The translations under genes and the position numbers were made by a program. From NCBI GenBank assembly GCA_022824005.1, contig JAJEBG010000027.1, forward strand, positions 1 to 64,000: 64,000 nucleotides of DNA. Direction: 5' to 3'. Below, piece after piece: positions 17,873 to 27,892 of this stretch. The notes beneath the pieces are model-generated. The model had not been told where the DNA came from. It saw only the letters and a list, made by a program, of their open reading frames with translations, and did no database searches. Within the stretch, counting starts at the first letter, position 1. Every line of letters starts with the position of its first letter. This stretch comes from Paracoccaceae bacterium (GTDB taxonomy: Bacteria; Pseudomonadota; Alphaproteobacteria; Rhodobacterales; Rhodobacteraceae).

Positions 17873-19564
17873 ATGACAGACAATCAGACCTCCACTGGGT
17901 CAACACGCACCTATTTGTGGCTCGGTGCCATTCTGTTGTTACTCCTGACAGCCATCTATTTTTTTCTTGCACAGGATGAAGAAACTGTCATCACCGAAAC
18001 CCCGCCATCGACCGATGTTCAGATATCAGAAAATCGGGATGATACGGCAAGTTCGGATGATGGAATGGAAGCCTCTAGTGACGCCATTGAGGGTGGCCTC
18101 GATCAAACAATCGTCGATTCCAATGAATCTCTAAAGGACAACCCAAATCAACCGGTGAACATGCCATCGTCGGGGTCAGTAGAACAGTCTCAAAAGGGAA
18201 ATTTGTCGTCCCCTCCCTCAGCCGAAGGCCTCGGCGACGGTGAAAAACTCGATGATGCCGAACTCTTGGCGACTGTGAATGAGATACTAAAAGAGTTTGA
18301 TTCTGGTGCTTTGACTAAAATGGCAGAGCCACCATCAGGACAAAATAGTACACCGAAAGCTTCGGCCAATAACCCGTCATTAGAAGAGGCGGAGCGTTTG
18401 TTGCAGGAAGTCACCGCCCCGCCACGTGATGGCGGCGTTGCCCAACCTCTATTTGAGACCGAGAAAGAGGACATCGCGGCAAAGACACAAGAGATTGAGA
18501 GCCAAATTCCCCCCTCTCGGAAGGTGATTGAGCAAGGTGAGGAAAAGACGAATGGCGTGCGCGATGGGGACCTGCAAGTGGTGGCACCAGAATTTGATAC
18601 CGTGAGAATCGATACCTATGGCACGACGCTCATTGCCGGTCGGGCGGAACCAAATACGTCGATTCAAGCGATTGTCAATGGAGAGGTCGCTCATCAAGGC
18701 GATGTCAGCCGCCTCGGTCAATTTACCATGATCTTTGATATTGACACCGAGAATGTCGCGGCATTGGAGGTGACGCTCAATACAGTGACAATAGATGGGC
18801 AGGCCATACCGTCGGAACAAACCATCGTTGTCCTCCCTTCTGATCTGCAATCAATTGGAACCAACACGGCTGATAGCGATGAGATGGTGGAACCGAGTGC
18901 TTTGGATGTGTCCGCCGAGGGGATAAAACCGTTGCAACCAACGGTGCTTTTGTCATCACTCGATGGGGTTAGAGTCATTCAGCACGCGTTGCCGAAACTG
19001 GATCAACAGACATTGGTTGAAATGATCACTTATGATGAAACAGGAGAGGCCATATTGGGCGGTCAAGCCCGCAATCTTGAGAATACGATTCGGATTTATA
19101 TTGATAATCAATTTATCAAGGATGTGGCCATTCAAGCGGATAAATCATGGTCTTCCAATCTCGCCGAGATTGAGCCAGGCCGATATATGTTGCGCGTCGA
19201 CGAAGTGAACCGGTCAGGCCGCGTCGTCGGTCGGGTCGAGATGCCATTGCAAAAAGAGGGTGAGGACTTTGTGAAAGCGATGCTAGCGGCGACGAATGAC
19301 AGCAATGTTGGTGATGACACGGGGGTCGATGTTCAACCTTTCATGCAACTGATCACCGTTCAAAGAGGATATACCTTATGGGGGATTTCACGAAATCAAT
19401 TTGGTCTCGGTCGTCTCTATGTCAATATCTTTGACCTCAACAAAGACCAAATTCGTGATCCTGACCTCATTTACCCGGGACAGATTTTTCAGATTCCCCA
19501 AAGTGATGATCTGTTTGATCCAGAGTATAACCGAAGATATATCCCACCATCGTCTGAAGGGTAG
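17873..19564 (+). CDS. Membrane-anchored LysM-domain protein with long acidic linker
   Basis: A 563-residue protein. A single N-terminal membrane helix (TYLWLGAILLLLLTAIYFFLA) is followed by about 200 residues of acidic, Ser/Pro-rich, poorly conserved sequence. Two Ig-like beta regions follow (about 210-300 and 370-450). The LysM domain lies at the C-terminus (ITVQRGYTLWGISRNQFGLG...). This layout suggests a periplasmic cell-wall binding protein held in the inner membrane. Related alphaproteobacterial proteins exist but have no assigned function. The ATG at 17873 has GGAG upstream, and the frame extends further 5' without family features. Confidence 0.85.
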   Translation: MTDNQTSTGSTRTYLWLGAILLLLLTAIYFFLAQDEETVITETPPSTDVQISENRDDTASSDDGMEASSDAIEGGLDQTIVDSNESLKDNPNQPVNMPSSGSVEQSQKGNLSSPPSAEGLGDGEKLDDAELLATVNEILKEFDSGALTKMAEPPSGQNSTPKASANNPSLEEAERLLQEVTAPPRDGGVAQPLFETEKEDIAAKTQEIESQIPPSRKVIEQGEEKTNGVRDGDLQVVAPEFDTVRIDTYGTTLIAGRAEPNTSIQAIVNGEVAHQGDVSRLGQFTMIFDIDTENVAALEVTLNTVTIDGQAIPSEQTIVVLPSDLQSIGTNTADSDEMVEPSALDVSAEGIKPLQPTVLLSSLDGVRVIQHALPKLDQQTLVEMITYDETGEAILGGQARNLENTIRIYIDNQFIKDVAIQADKSWSSNLAEIEPGRYMLRVDEVNRSGRVVGRVEMPLQKEGEDFVKAMLAATNDSNVGDDTGVDVQPFMQLITVQRGYTLWGISRNQFGLGRLYVNIFDLNKDQIRDPDLIYPGQIFQIPQSDDLFDPEYNRRYIPPSSEG

Positions 19565-19702
19565 AGCGAGGAAGAAAATAACGACCAAGTCGTTGACCCT
19601 TCAATCATGGCATGGCGCTTTGGCATTGCGTCAAGTTTTCCAATTCCATTGAAAACGAATTGACTTTCAATCACCAAAATCGGTGGTTTTACCAAGGATT
19701 AA

Positions 19703-20257
19703 TTAGCCTTTCTCACCAGGAAAAGCGGCAACTAGCTTATCTCTCCACTCAACGACAAGTCTGAGAGACAGATCGAGTTTCTAGCAAATCTTGATAAGTT
19801 TTTCGCATGCCGTGATGGCATTCATTGCTCGGAACAAGATATTGATCTCAGGGATAAAGACATATTTCGGTTGCTCCCAAGAGCCTTGCTTGACGGTCAC
19901 TGCACACAATTGGCGCAATTCATCCACATTTGACACCCGCCCCCATGCCAGAATGATAATTTGGGATATAAAGCCACTTCAACTCGGTTTGGCCACCGGC
20001 TCGCCATTCAGATAAGCTTCGTTGATGATTGTATCAGTCACAATCGGTGGATGAAATGGATCCATAAAGCGATATTCATCTTGATGACTTGATTGTTTGA
20101 TGATGGGCGTGGGCTTTGGTCTTACCTCGTTGCGGTAGGAGCGATTTTCTAACGCTTCCAACGCCTTATTTTATCCTGAATCCTCTGTATTAACAAAGAC
20201 TTCGCCATGTTTCTTGAGACGCTCAAATGTGGATGTTTTGATATTGATCTTGGGCAT
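19703..20257 (-). pseudogene. Degraded gene, hypothetical with RHH/SeqA-like N-terminus, three in-frame stops
   Basis: From the ATG at 20257 one frame can be followed for 185 codons to a final TAA at 19703-19705. It is broken by TAA (20171-20173), TGA (19979-19981) and TAG (19781-19783), with no frameshift. The start MPKINIKTSTFERLKKHGEV resembles short SeqA-like/ribbon-helix-helix DNA-binding N-termini. The end (ELRQLCAVTVKQG ... VEWRDKLVAAFPGEKG) resembles the C-terminus of a family of hypothetical proteins I recall from alphaproteobacteria. The coherence of the frame across the stops is the main evidence. The family assignment is from memory and tentative. Confidence 0.6.
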
Positions 20258-20319
20258 TTATTTCAATCAGATATAGTCAGACCGAGTAGGCCATCTTTCG
20301 TATGATAGGCTCCATAATG

Positions 20320-20335
20320 CGGCCATTAATGGCCG
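20320..20335. repeat. 16-bp perfect palindrome
   Basis: CGGCCATTAATGGCCG reads the same on both strands. It lies 63 bp upstream of the degraded gene's start and about 100 bp beyond the RND pump stop codon. It could be a leftover operator for the degraded gene, or part of a transcription end region. No second copy was noticed in the window. Confidence 0.5.
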
Positions 20336-20437
20336 AAGTAGAACGAGGCTAGACCGGAGCCAAGTGATTATCACTCGGTGGTGCCACACATCATAGAATC
20401 TCCCCTTCATGAAGATGGGGCGTTGCCACATTGAAAT

Positions 20438-23400
20438 TTATTCAGCGGCTTCCAATCGTGATCTCGGTGGCCGGTTTTGTTCGTCGTCCATATCGTTCTG
20501 AGCAGGCAGACTGTCATTGGGCTCAGCAGAGGCACTTTCTTGATGGACGATGTCTGGCGTTGGTGGCGGGGCCGACTCAACGGTCTCGTCCCATTGATCG
20601 CTCTTGTCGCTCATTTGGGTTTCGGCCAAGTCGGCGGGAATGGTTTGCATTTCTTCATCCCACTGAATGGTTGGGTTGCGGAGTTTCCGTAAGGCTTTGC
20701 TGGTACGAAAATCACGCGATACACGGCTCGTCTTTTTGCTAGCGGTCGCCGCAATTCTCGTCGCCACACGATAAGATCCCTTGCGAGCCCAGATAGGAAT
20801 TGCCAGCATCGAAGGAGTGACAAGGAGGGTCAGGATCGTCGAAGTCGCAAGACCAAAGACAATGGCGGAAGCCAAATGCGTCCACAGTTGAGACGTCGGC
20901 GAGTCAATAATGAATCCCCCATCGACAATATTGATTGAAATGCCGAACATCATCGGCAGCAGACCGGCAATGGTCGTAATTGAGGTTAGGAGGACCGGCC
21001 GGATACGCACTTCAGCGGCGCGGATAATGGCTTCAATCTTTGGCATGATTTTGGCAAATTCTTGATAGGTGTCAATGAGGACAATATTGTTGTTGACGAC
21101 AATTCCAGCGAGGGCCACGATGCCCAATCCTGTCATCACGATTGAGAATTTCTGCTCCATCAGCACCAGACCGAGTAGAACCCCAGTGGTTGAGAGGACT
21201 ATGGCAAGCAGTACGAGGAAGGCGTTGTAGAAACTGTTAAATTGCGCCAACAGCACCGCGAACATCAACCCGAGGGCCCCGATAAAAGCTTGCATGAGAA
21301 ATTGTTGGCTCTCATCTTGCTCTTCTTGGTCACCAGTCCAAAGCCACGATATACCCGGCGGCAAATCGGCATCGTCTTGGAGCCATTGGGTGATTTTCTG
21401 AATACGCTCGGTGGCGGTGATAGGGCGACCATCTTCATTGGTCAGACCCTGCTGAACATCGGCTCGAATATCAATATAGCGCTCCTGATTGAAACGGGAA
21501 ATCTCACCAATCTTCTCGGTCGGCGAACGTGAGACAAAATTGGAAAGTGGCACAAGGCCATTGGGTGAGCGGACTCGCAAACCATCCAAAGTCGAAAGAT
21601 GGCGGTTATTCTCTGGAAATCGCACCCGAATTTCAACTTCATCATCAGACGAATCGACTCGCATGGTGCCGAGCAGAATGCCTCTGGTCACCATTTGAAC
21701 CATCGCACCAATGGTCTGAATGTCGGTTCCGTATCGTCCCGCCTCTTCGACATCGACATCAATTTCCCAGTCAATACCAGGAAGCGGGCGGGTGTCTTCG
21801 ATGAAGACGACGCCTTCCACGTTTTCCCAATAATCACGTACCTTGCCCACCGTCAAAAGGAGTGAGTTCCAATCGGCCCCCGACAAACGAAGATTGAGGG
21901 GTTTACCTTGTGTTGGGCCGCCGGCGATGGTCTCAATATCGGTCGGGATACCGGGAAGCTTATCAAGTTCCTGTTGAAGATAGTCAGTGATCGCAAAGGC
22001 ACTTTTTGCGATGCCTTCCATCTTTTGACGCTCGCCCCAAAGTTCGAAGTCAACCTGAACCTGCCCAATCGTATCTGTGGGGGCGGCACCAAGAAAAGAC
22101 GCGTTCAAACCCTCAATTCCAGAAAACCCAAAAACGGATGAAATGCCCTCCGTCCCAATCACCTTGCTCTCCACATCCTTAACTAGAAGGTCTTTCTCAT
22201 GCAGGCTCAAATTGCCGCGGGCGCGAACATGAATCTGAAGATTATCTGGCTCTGTCCTAGGAAAAAATTCGACCCCCGAATTGTTGGCTCCGTAGAAGCG
22301 GAAAATCCCCATCACCACGGCGACCACTAAGCCAATACAAACAATCGGCATGAGCGGATTGCCGACGACCAATTTCATGAACCATCCGTAAGGTGAGCGT
22401 TTCCAAGCGGCGGTGATCCCTCGGGTTGAGCGACGGAACTTGACTGAACCCATGACAACCGAGAGCATAAACGCGCCCACAGCAAATAAAATCGCGCCCG
22501 GTAGGGAAGCCCATGTTGTCGGGCCCAGCATGGAAGTCACGCCCAATTGGTTGGGGGCCAAGATGAGCAGGATGGCAGTCACCATCACCGATAATGTCGC
22601 GACCACAAGAAAAAGCCGCAGAATGAGAGGAAATTGTCGGAGCCAATTCGATAAATGATCAATGAACTGGCTCACATAGCCAGATACACCTCCCACCACT
22701 GGCAAAAAGATGAGTGCCACGAGAAGAGAGGCTGAAAGGACAAACATCAGAGTGACCGGCAAAGTTCCCATCCACTGTCCCGGCATCCCCGGCCAAAATA
22801 AGAGAGGAAGAAACGCGCAGAGTGTGGTCGCGGTGGAGGACGTGATTGGCCAGAACATTCGTCGAGCTGCGTAACCGTAGGCCGCTAGAGGTCGGTCCCC
22901 CATTTTTTTCATCCGCCGGTCGGCGTACTCCACGATAACAATGGCACTATCAACTAGCATGCCGACCGCTAGAATGAGGCCAAACATCACAATATTGGAA
23001 ATGGACACCGACATGACGGCAAGAAAGGCAAAGCAAAAGAGGAAGGAGGTCGGAATGGCAAATCCAACCAGAAGGGACGAGCGTGTGCCGAGCACTGCGA
23101 GCACCACAATCATCACCAACATCACGGCCGTCAAGACCGAGTTTTCAAGTTGCGTCACCATATCGTTGACACGAAAACTCATATCTTGGGCAAACTCGAC
23201 TTTGACGGCGTCGCGCATGGTTTGCGGCCATGTCTCTTCAAAGGCTCGGACGGTATCTCTGACCAATTTGGCGGTGCTAATGAGATTGGTGCCGGTTCGT
23301 TTGATGACCTGTAAGGCCACTGTCGACTCGCCGTTGTGACGCGTATAGCCCGAGCGGTCCTCAAAGGTCATCCGAACGTCAGCCACATCACCCAATGTGA

Positions 23401-24154
23401 CGACGCGGTTGCCATTCACTTTAACGGGCAGGTCCTCAACATCTGATGGAGTCTCAAAGGAGGCCGGAATTTTGATCGCAAAGGCTCCGCTTTCCGTTTC
23501 GACCTCTCCGGCAGCGATGAGTTGATTGTTTTGATTAACCACACGAATGAGTTCTCCGGCCGTCACATTATAAGCGTCAAGTTGCAAAGGATCGATGATG
23601 ACCTCCACCATCTCCTTTCGCTGACCGTTGAATGTGACATCGAGAATTTCTGGTAAGGCTTCGATTTTTTCACTAATTTGATCGCCCAACCGCATCAACA
23701 ATCGGTCAGACACATCACCGGATAGTACCACTACAATGATAGGAAACTCTGAGAAGCTGAACTCTGTGATCGTGGCACGATTCGCCCCATCGGGGAATTG
23801 GGCTTCGGCACGGCTCAAAAGGTCGCGTATCTCGGGCAACGTGGCCGCCTTGTCGATGCCAAAATCAAAATTGAGTGCCACGCCAGCATAGCCCTCGGCG
23901 GCCGTACCAAAAATCTCCTTCAACCCTTCAAGTTGGCTGAGCTCTGATTCCATCGGCTTGACAAGGAGGCGCTCGCTATCCTCAGGCGATATGCCTGGAA
24001 AGGGAACCGAGATAAAGAAAGAGGGAAACTCAATGTCTGGCGAGCCTTCTTTTGGCAACGTGAAATAGGCTAGGAGACCTCCGGCGAGAGCCAGTACCAT
24101 AAATGCCATAACCATTCGGGCATGATCGAGAGACCAATCAACAATGCGAGTCAT
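20438..24154 (-). CDS. RND efflux transporter, AcrB/MMPL (HAE1) type
   Basis: A 1238-residue inner-membrane pump with the twelve-segment RND fold and two large periplasmic loops. The N-terminus is RIVDWSLDHARMVMAFMVLALAG, and the transmembrane Asp region reads GMLVDSAIVIVEY. The C-terminal copy has GIVVNNNIVLID. Proton flow drives export of drugs, lipids or metals through an outer-membrane channel, and the substrate is unknown. The last 110 residues or so form a Pro/Glu/Asp-rich cytoplasmic tail not seen in AcrB of about 1050 residues. It overlaps the adaptor gene by ATGA. No TolC-type gene is nearby. Confidence 0.94.
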   Translation of the reverse strand: MTRIVDWSLDHARMVMAFMVLALAGGLLAYFTLPKEGSPDIEFPSFFISVPFPGISPEDSERLLVKPMESELSQLEGLKEIFGTAAEGYAGVALNFDFGIDKAATLPEIRDLLSRAEAQFPDGANRATITEFSFSEFPIIVVVLSGDVSDRLLMRLGDQISEKIEALPEILDVTFNGQRKEMVEVIIDPLQLDAYNVTAGELIRVVNQNNQLIAAGEVETESGAFAIKIPASFETPSDVEDLPVKVNGNRVVTLGDVADVRMTFEDRSGYTRHNGESTVALQVIKRTGTNLISTAKLVRDTVRAFEETWPQTMRDAVKVEFAQDMSFRVNDMVTQLENSVLTAVMLVMIVVLAVLGTRSSLLVGFAIPTSFLFCFAFLAVMSVSISNIVMFGLILAVGMLVDSAIVIVEYADRRMKKMGDRPLAAYGYAARRMFWPITSSTATTLCAFLPLLFWPGMPGQWMGTLPVTLMFVLSASLLVALIFLPVVGGVSGYVSQFIDHLSNWLRQFPLILRLFLVVATLSVMVTAILLILAPNQLGVTSMLGPTTWASLPGAILFAVGAFMLSVVMGSVKFRRSTRGITAAWKRSPYGWFMKLVVGNPLMPIVCIGLVVAVVMGIFRFYGANNSGVEFFPRTEPDNLQIHVRARGNLSLHEKDLLVKDVESKVIGTEGISSVFGFSGIEGLNASFLGAAPTDTIGQVQVDFELWGERQKMEGIAKSAFAITDYLQQELDKLPGIPTDIETIAGGPTQGKPLNLRLSGADWNSLLLTVGKVRDYWENVEGVVFIEDTRPLPGIDWEIDVDVEEAGRYGTDIQTIGAMVQMVTRGILLGTMRVDSSDDEVEIRVRFPENNRHLSTLDGLRVRSPNGLVPLSNFVSRSPTEKIGEISRFNQERYIDIRADVQQGLTNEDGRPITATERIQKITQWLQDDADLPPGISWLWTGDQEEQDESQQFLMQAFIGALGLMFAVLLAQFNSFYNAFLVLLAIVLSTTGVLLGLVLMEQKFSIVMTGLGIVALAGIVVNNNIVLIDTYQEFAKIMPKIEAIIRAAEVRIRPVLLTSITTIAGLLPMMFGISINIVDGGFIIDSPTSQLWTHLASAIVFGLATSTILTLLVTPSMLAIPIWARKGSYRVATRIAATASKKTSRVSRDFRTSKALRKLRNPTIQWDEEMQTIPADLAETQMSDKSDQWDETVESAPPPTPDIVHQESASAEPNDSLPAQNDMDDEQNRPPRSRLEAAE

Positions 24155-25287
24155 GTCATCCCCTCACGATAAGTGGCGATCACAGGTGTACCATCAATCA
24201 CATATTCGTGTCCCACAATGATAACATCGACTTGATCGGGAAGGCCCGTAACCCAAACGCCATCTGTGGTGTCACGGATGATTGTAATGGCAAAAAATCG
24301 AGCCATGTTGTCGCTTACAGCTCGCACGCCCAACAGCCCGTCATCATTGAGTGTGAGCACCGATTGAGGCAATAGATGCGCCATTTCACTGTCAGTGGCA
24401 ATGAAGGCTTCGGCGGCCAGTCCGTCGCGAATACCCAAATCGCTATTGTTTAAAGACAATTCGATACGAAAGGTGCGGGTATCAGAGTCAGCAGACCGGG
24501 AGACAAATTTCACATCTCCACGAACCGTTCGACCGGAGAGAAAACGAACGCGAGCGACGTCTCCAAGGGCAATCTTTTCAACGTCCCTCTCGCTGATGAA
24601 TCCAACGAAATTGATGGGATCAAGTTGAATGATGCGGGCACATAGCGCACCAATTTGCAGCAAGGAGCCAAATTCGGCCGCATCCGATTCTAGCAATCCA
24701 TCAAAGGGGGCCGTCATCGTTTGCCGATCGATGATATCTTCGGCCCGTTCAAATGCCGCCTCTGCGGTTTCAAGTGCCGCTTTGGCCGCATTAACCCTCG
24801 TCTCCGTCGCGTAACCGCCCTGGAGGAGTTGATTGGCCGTTTTGTTATTGAGTTTGGCCTCTTCAAGCCGTGCTTTCGCTTCGGCCAGTCCCGCCTCGCT
24901 GGTGCCTAAATCAAGCTGACAGATAGGTTCATCTTTGATCACAAAACTGCCTTTTCGCTTCGGTTCCGAGATCACAATCCCTGCCCCCTGAGAACGGACG
25001 TCAACAAATCTCAAGGCTTCAGTTTGTCCCCGAATGGTCACACCGGATTGAACCTCCCGTGCCGATGACCGCAACGCAATGACGCTCACCGAATTCTCTT
25101 GTGTCTCGTCACTGATGGAGGACGTCTGAGGGACGTCTTCCATCTCCTCATCGGGTGGCGCGATATCGGAGGCGGTCCCGCCGCTCAACTGTGAGCGGAC
25201 AAAGCCCAAGACCGCATCACGTTCGATTAAGAATGCGTAAAGGGAACCTGCGGCGAAAAGGGCCGTTAAAATAGATACAATTCTCAT
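24151..25287 (-). CDS. RND efflux periplasmic adaptor (membrane fusion protein)
   Basis: A 378-residue HlyD/AcrA-type adaptor. It has an N-terminal membrane anchor (VSILTALFAAGSLYAFLIE), a lipoyl-like half motif (VIKDEPICQLD), a coiled-coil hairpin at about 135-195 (AKARLEEAKLNNKTANQLL), a second half motif TMTAPFDGLLESD, and a beta-barrel domain. It would bridge the inner-membrane pump to an outer-membrane channel. It is the first gene of the two-gene operon with the RND pump. Confidence 0.93.
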   Translation of the reverse strand: MRIVSILTALFAAGSLYAFLIERDAVLGFVRSQLSGGTASDIAPPDEEMEDVPQTSSISDETQENSVSVIALRSSAREVQSGVTIRGQTEALRFVDVRSQGAGIVISEPKRKGSFVIKDEPICQLDLGTSEAGLAEAKARLEEAKLNNKTANQLLQGGYATETRVNAAKAALETAEAAFERAEDIIDRQTMTAPFDGLLESDAAEFGSLLQIGALCARIIQLDPINFVGFISERDVEKIALGDVARVRFLSGRTVRGDVKFVSRSADSDTRTFRIELSLNNSDLGIRDGLAAEAFIATDSEMAHLLPQSVLTLNDDGLLGVRAVSDNMARFFAITIIRDTTDGVWVTGLPDQVDVIIVGHEYVIDGTPVIATYREGMT

Positions 25288-25784
25288 GGTAGTTGTATGT
25301 CTTCAGACTCACCAATCAGATTCCTGCATATAGGGAATTCAGATTGATGTGACAAGGTATGACCCAAAATTTGAGAGAATCCTTGAGTGAAAACAGAGTT
25401 TTTGGAGGGAAAAATCGTTAATCCTGTCCATCGTTCTAAAGAAGTGGATTGAATCAATCTTGAAGCGACATACCCGCCTTCAATGACCATCAATTTATCC
25501 ATAGAAGGCCTTGAACAAAGGGGATAGGGACGATTCGATTTGGTTGCACATGAACAAATCAACGGGTGATTGCACATCGTGGTTTGAAAGAATGGTAAAC
25601 GCAATAATCATATTGATTTTGAACCCAATATATGGCAATAAGTCTGCGCCCTATCGTCAACCGTCAGTCTTTTTCAGAAACCATGCCGCGACCATAGAAC
25701 AATGCCTGTTTTAGGTAGTGGATTGGGAATTGACATTGTTTATGATGGTGCCCAAGTAACTGAAATGACAGAATTGAGATCCGC
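25288..25784. other. Divergent intergenic region, no gene recognised
   Basis: Almost 500 bp separate the divergent RND adaptor and the YfgM-like gene. A TTGACA hexamer occurs at 25730-25735 in the right orientation for the latter, but no good -10 follows at 16-18 bp. Small open frames here lack ribosome binding sites and family resemblance. No RNA gene or repeat was recognised. Confidence 0.4.
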
Positions 25785-26444
25785 ATGACCAATACAGATT
25801 CCTTTATTTCAGAAGTATCCGATGAGGTTCGAAGAGATCGACTTTTCCGCCTCTTTCGCCGCTATGGTTGGATTCCGATTATCGCGGTCATTTTGCTCGT
25901 CAGCGGGGCCGCTTTCAATGAATGGAGAAAGGCCAGCTCACAGACCGCGGCTGAGAAATTTGGGGACATGTTGCGGGCCGCCATCTCCGAAGAAGATACG
26001 CGCACCGCGATTGCGGCCCTGTCAGATTTGCCTGCCAACGACAATCAAAAGGCGCTTATCGCTCTATCAAAGTCACAACTCTGGGCAGCGGCGGGAGAGG
26101 AGGGGCAATCATTAGATGAGTTGATGAATATTGTCGGCGATGACAATGTGCCCCTTATCTACCGACATTTGGCTGAATTGAAATCAATTTGGACACAATC
26201 TGATGAGATGACATTGAATGAACAACTTGAGCGCCTCGTCGATTTGGAACAGCCAGGGGCCCCATTCCGACTCTTGGCGAATGAAACCCGTGCCCATGCT
26301 CTTGTAAAAGCCGGTCAAATTGATGAAGCCACGACCATCTTGCGCAACATTCAAGAAGAAGCCGCGGTGCCACCGGATTTGCGCCAACGTGTGACGGAGC
26401 TTTTGGCGACATTTGAGGTCAAATCCGACGGTGATTTGAACTGA
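25785..26444 (+). CDS. YfgM/TPR-like membrane protein
   Basis: A 219-residue protein with a cytoplasmic N-terminus, one membrane segment (YGWIPIIAVILLVSGAAF) and a helical TPR-like periplasmic domain. This is the YfgM layout (DUF2133/tetratricopeptide-like). In E. coli YfgM works as a chaperone-like partner at the SecYEG translocon. Location just before bamB and der matches the E. coli yfgM-bamB-der order and supports the call. The identity is by context and architecture more than by motif. Confidence 0.85.
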   Translation: MTNTDSFISEVSDEVRRDRLFRLFRRYGWIPIIAVILLVSGAAFNEWRKASSQTAAEKFGDMLRAAISEEDTRTAIAALSDLPANDNQKALIALSKSQLWAAAGEEGQSLDELMNIVGDDNVPLIYRHLAELKSIWTQSDEMTLNEQLERLVDLEQPGAPFRLLANETRAHALVKAGQIDEATTILRNIQEEAAVPPDLRQRVTELLATFEVKSDGDLN

Positions 26445-26489
26445 ACCGATATTCATGTGTCGTGTAACCGACGAAGTAGAAAGAACTTA

Positions 26490-27860
26490 ATGACATCTCA
26501 AAGACGATTGACTCTGCTGGCATTGGTCGTGGCGACATGGGCAATGACGGGGTGTTCAGAACAGGAAAAGATTTTGAAGGGTGAGAGGATCGATGTCCGG
26601 GTGCCATTGTCAGAATCGATTGATCGGGTGTCCGGCCCTGATGCTCAAACTGTGACCTATTCAGATCTTCAGAAGCGAGGTTATACCGCCTTACCCATTG
26701 CTCTTCCTGTCATGCAGAACGTTCTTTTTTGGCCGCAGTTGAATGGCGGCCCGGATCATCGCTTGCAACATCCCGCCATCGCCAGTCAACCCAAACGGTT
26801 GTGGAGTGTTGATATCGGTAAAGGAAACACGTCTGACCGGCGGATTACAGCCACGCCTGTCGCGGCCGAGGGTTTTATCTTTACCATGGACTCGCAATCG
26901 CGCCTGTCTGCCACATCCAACAGAGGTCAGCCAATTTGGTCACGCAGTTTGGTCCCGCCATTTGAGCAAACAGATGATACCAGCGGTGGCGGGCTTGCCT
27001 ACGACAACGGGATTCTTTTTGCCACAACAGGGTTTGGTTATCTCTATGCCGTCCAAGCGTCAACGGGGAGCCAATTGTGGAGTCAGAAATTTGATGCTCC
27101 GGCGAGTTTTGCACCAACGGTTATCGATGATCGGGTTCTCGTTGTGACGCAGGACGGACAAGCTTGGGCTTTGGACCGAGACAGTGGACGTGTGTATCAA
27201 AATTGGCAAAGTATTCGTGGATCCGCCAGCGTCGCGCTTGGCTCAACTCCCGCGGTTGATGGCAAGACGGCGATTATCCCATTTCCTTCGGGAGAGATCA
27301 TGGCCACTGATTATGAGTCGGGTCAAGTGGCATGGAAGGAGACGATTGGCGGGGCACGCGATACGTCTGCAAGGTCAACTCTTCGTTCCATTACCAGCGC
27401 ACCGGTGATTGATGGAAAGCGGGTTTATGCCGGAAATCATGCTGGTAAGATGGCGGCGCTGGACTTCGATACGGGAGCCGTGTTGTGGACGGCATCAGAG
27501 AGTTCATATAGCCCCGTTTGGCCTGTCGGAGGATCAGTTTTTGTGGTGTCAGATGCCGGTGAGTTGGTCAGATTGAGTGCCAAGAGCGGTCAAAGGATAT
27601 GGGGTGTGCCCTTACCGAAGTTGAAGAGGCGATCGTTCTTTCTTGGTCCTAAAGGGGTTTACTCTAATTACGGACCCATTTTAGCGGGAGGCCGGCTGGT
27701 CGTTGCTTCGGGTGATAGAAAATTGCGCTTTTTTGAACCGAGGAGTGGTCGATTGCTGTCCGTTGTAGAAATGCGCAGTGGCGCGGCAGTGGCCCCCATT
27801 ATTGTTCGAGGTGTGCTATACATCGTTGATGAGAGTGGAACACTCAACGCTTATCGCTGA
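26490..27860 (+). CDS. bamB: Outer membrane assembly lipoprotein BamB (PQQ-like beta-propeller)
   Basis: A 456-residue lipoprotein whose signal peptide ends at the lipobox MTGC (Cys22). It is followed by a beta-propeller of WD/PQQ-like repeats, each with a segment such as GSQLWSQKF or GQVAWKETI. BamB assists BamA in folding outer-membrane beta-barrel proteins. It is longer than E. coli BamB (392) because of an N-terminal spacer of about 80 residues. The ATG at 26490 is preferred over 26457, since it starts directly at the signal peptide. Gene order before der supports the assignment. Confidence 0.9.
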   Translation: MTSQRRLTLLALVVATWAMTGCSEQEKILKGERIDVRVPLSESIDRVSGPDAQTVTYSDLQKRGYTALPIALPVMQNVLFWPQLNGGPDHRLQHPAIASQPKRLWSVDIGKGNTSDRRITATPVAAEGFIFTMDSQSRLSATSNRGQPIWSRSLVPPFEQTDDTSGGGLAYDNGILFATTGFGYLYAVQASTGSQLWSQKFDAPASFAPTVIDDRVLVVTQDGQAWALDRDSGRVYQNWQSIRGSASVALGSTPAVDGKTAIIPFPSGEIMATDYESGQVAWKETIGGARDTSARSTLRSITSAPVIDGKRVYAGNHAGKMAALDFDTGAVLWTASESSYSPVWPVGGSVFVVSDAGELVRLSAKSGQRIWGVPLPKLKRRSFFLGPKGVYSNYGPILAGGRLVVASGDRKLRFFEPRSGRLLSVVEMRSGAAVAPIIVRGVLYIVDESGTLNAYR

Positions 27861-27892
27861 CGTCGAGATGGGTTGAATTGGGGCATTCATTC

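Noticed and set aside
25511..25714. Open frame of 67 codons in the RND/YfgM intergenic gap
   Set aside because: No ribosome binding site, no hydrophobic or domain pattern, and no supporting context.
25730..25735. TTGACA hexamer upstream of the YfgM-like gene
   Set aside because: No acceptable -10 hexamer at 16-18 bp, so a promoter cannot be supported. The same holds for TTGACA at 44573.
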